In this document: piece after piece, positions 63,045-64,000 of the stretch
Layout: each line of letters opens with the position of its first letter
Numbering within the stretch: position 1 is the first letter of the stretch
From: Arthrobacter sp. StoSoilB19
GTDB lineage: Bacteria > Actinomycetota > Actinomycetes > Actinomycetales > Micrococcaceae
Direction: 5' to 3'
Length of the DNA: 64,000 bases
Assembly: GCF_019977275.1 (NCBI RefSeq)
Contig: NZ_AP024650.1
Span: 3,410,001-3,474,000, forward strand
Notes under the pieces: model-generated
Told to the model about the DNA's origin: nothing
What the model saw: only the letters and a program-made list of their open reading frames with translations
Databases searched by the model: none
Made by a program: the position numbers and the translations under genes

Positions 63045-64000
63045 CTAGGCCCGCGCCTCCTGCTGCTGCGCGGCCAGGTATGCGAACAGCCGGCGCAGGC
63101 CGAATGACCACTCCGGCAGTTCCTCACAGGGCCCCACCCGGTTGATCAGGGCACCCAGGTGCCGGCTGCGGATGGTCACCCGGTCACCGTGTTTGTGGGT
63201 GAAGCCCTGTCCGGGCACGTCGCGGTCCTGTGTGGGCGCAAACAGGGTCCCCGTGAACAGTGCGAATCCGTCCGGGTACTGATGGTGCTTCCCGTGCGTC
63301 GCCGCCACGAGCTCCTCGAAGGGCCGGCTGATCCGGGACACGCTGTTCCGGCCCTCCAGCAGGTAGCCGTCCGGGCCTTCGACGCCCAGCAGGATCTCCT
63401 CGCCGCGCAGCGTATCCAGGGTGAATTGGCCGTCGAACAGCCGGATCAGCGGTCCCAGCGCGCTGGAGGCGTTGTTGTCCTTGGCCTTGCCCAGCAGCAG
63501 CGCGCTCCTGCCCTCAACATCACGCAGGTTCACGTCGTTGCCGAGCGTCGCACCCACCACTGTGCCGCCGGAGGTGGCGATCAGGACCAGCTCCGGCTCC
63601 GGGTTGTTCCAGGACGAGAAGGCCGGGATGCCGATGCCCGCGCCCAGGCCTACCGAGGAGAGGACCGGGGCCTTGGTGAAGACTTCCGGGTCCGGACCGA
63701 TCCCCACTTCCAGGTACTGCGACCACAGGCCTTCGGAGATCAGGACGCGTTTGGCTTCGGCGGCTTCCGGCGATCCCGGCCGCAGGGCGGAAATGCTTCC
63801 ACCCAGGGCGCGGCCCACCAGTTCCCGGACCCCGGCCGCGCGTCCGGCGTCGCCGGCGCAGCGCTCCTCGATGACGCGCTCGATCATGCTGTCCACGAAC
63901 GTGACGCCGCAGGCCTTGATGACCTGGAGGTCCACGGGGGCCAGCAACCGGGTCCGGGTGCTGTCACCCTCCAGGGACGCCTTGACGACGCCGGCCGTGT
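63045..64000 (-). CDS. fumarylacetoacetate hydrolase family protein, N-terminus beyond window
   Basis: The C-terminal 318 or so residues of a fumarylacetoacetate hydrolase-family protein; the reading frame stays open to the window edge (TAGVVKASLEGDSTRTRLLA). Motifs: LLAPVDLQVIKACGVTFVDSM, VGIGPDPEVFTKAPVLSSVG, GAGIGIPAFSSWNNPEPELVLI (metal-binding Glu pair), GNDVNLRDVEGRSALLLGKAKDNNASSALGPLI (split) and GFTHKHGDRVTI. These fit the group that acts on 2-keto-3-deoxy sugar acids (dehydratase-like), but the exact substrate is not clear. Confidence 0.85.
   Translation of the reverse strand, partial: TAGVVKASLEGDSTRTRLLAPVDLQVIKACGVTFVDSMIERVIEERCAGDAGRAAGVRELVGRALGGSISALRPGSPEAAEAKRVLISEGLWSQYLEVGIGPDPEVFTKAPVLSSVGLGAGIGIPAFSSWNNPEPELVLIATSGGTVVGATLGNDVNLRDVEGRSALLLGKAKDNNASSALGPLIRLFDGQFTLDTLRGEEILLGVEGPDGYLLEGRNSVSRISRPFEELVAATHGKHHQYPDGFALFTGTLFAPTQDRDVPGQGFTHKHGDRVTIRSRHLGALINRVGPCEELPEWSFGLRRLFAYLAAQQQEARA

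Overview
The window is high-GC actinobacterial chromosome. Gene content, intact cytochrome c oxidase subunits of the Cta type, an IdeR/DtxR-type iron box, PadR-DUF1048-ABC and DUF6153 genes, and frequent GTG/TTG starts with 4-nt overlaps all fit a soil Micrococcaceae member (Arthrobacter/Pseudarthrobacter-like); the genus is an inference from style, not from a marker gene. No rRNA, tRNA, CRISPR array, insertion sequence or integrase was seen, and no gene-free stretch exceeds 300 bases.

Layout. 1-4172 (minus): KdpD/KdpE-like two-component system followed by an APC-type permease cut by the window edge. 4313-8431: FetB-type permease, CapK-like ligase, YceI protein, small membrane protein and CDP-alcohol phosphotransferase. 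8510-14621: a reactive-sulfur (cst-type) island with a CstR-like repressor, DUF302 protein, three rhodaneses, TauE permease, a thioredoxin remnant, a persulfide dioxygenase-rhodanese fusion and an MFS transporter, with three CsoR/CstR-type palindromes at its two promoters. 14631-24569 (minus): ten head-to-tail genes, mostly overlapping by 4 nt: SPW membrane protein, Trypco1-like protein, phosphoribosyltransferase-hydrolase fusion, erythromycin-esterase-like protein, acyl-CoA synthetase, 2-oxo acid dehydrogenase E1 alpha, E1 beta, E2, an acyl carrier protein and a membrane-anchored hydrolase. This is the most unusual assembly in the window.

24767-27087: PadR-controlled ABC exporter. 27221-31228: two secreted phosphoesterases and a GCS2-type ligase. 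31429-35489: VIT1-like carrier, DUF2231-like membrane protein, cytochrome c oxidase subunits II and I. 35570-39475: iron-box-controlled Fe(III) ABC importer. 39673-42082: small conserved protein, NhaA antiporter, PAS-ANTAR regulator. 42227-45940: copper operon with a CsoR-type operator, a CSCC peptide, a CPH-type P-type ATPase, DUF6153 and DUF305 proteins and a terminator.

46009-51749: low-molecular-weight phosphatase, LCP protein, PhoD-like phosphatase, histidine phosphatase and NAD(P)H-hydrate dehydratase. 51927-55098 (minus): Hsp20, a proline-rich peptide, a FAD monooxygenase and its unknown partner. 55246-64000: oligopeptidase B, DUF2945 protein, sulfide:quinone oxidoreductase-like flavoprotein, acetyltransferase, orphan TRAP-type binding protein, acetate kinase, VOC protein, disordered acidic protein, and the end of a fumarylacetoacetate-hydrolase-family gene.

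Together the genes suggest a stress and metal/sulfur homeostasis neighbourhood: persulfide detoxification, sulfide oxidation, copper export, iron import, K+/Na+ homeostasis and acetate metabolism. A short 20-bp tandem-unit repeat occurs at two distant intergenic sites (8441 and 48001), and several very strong hairpins separate transcription units.
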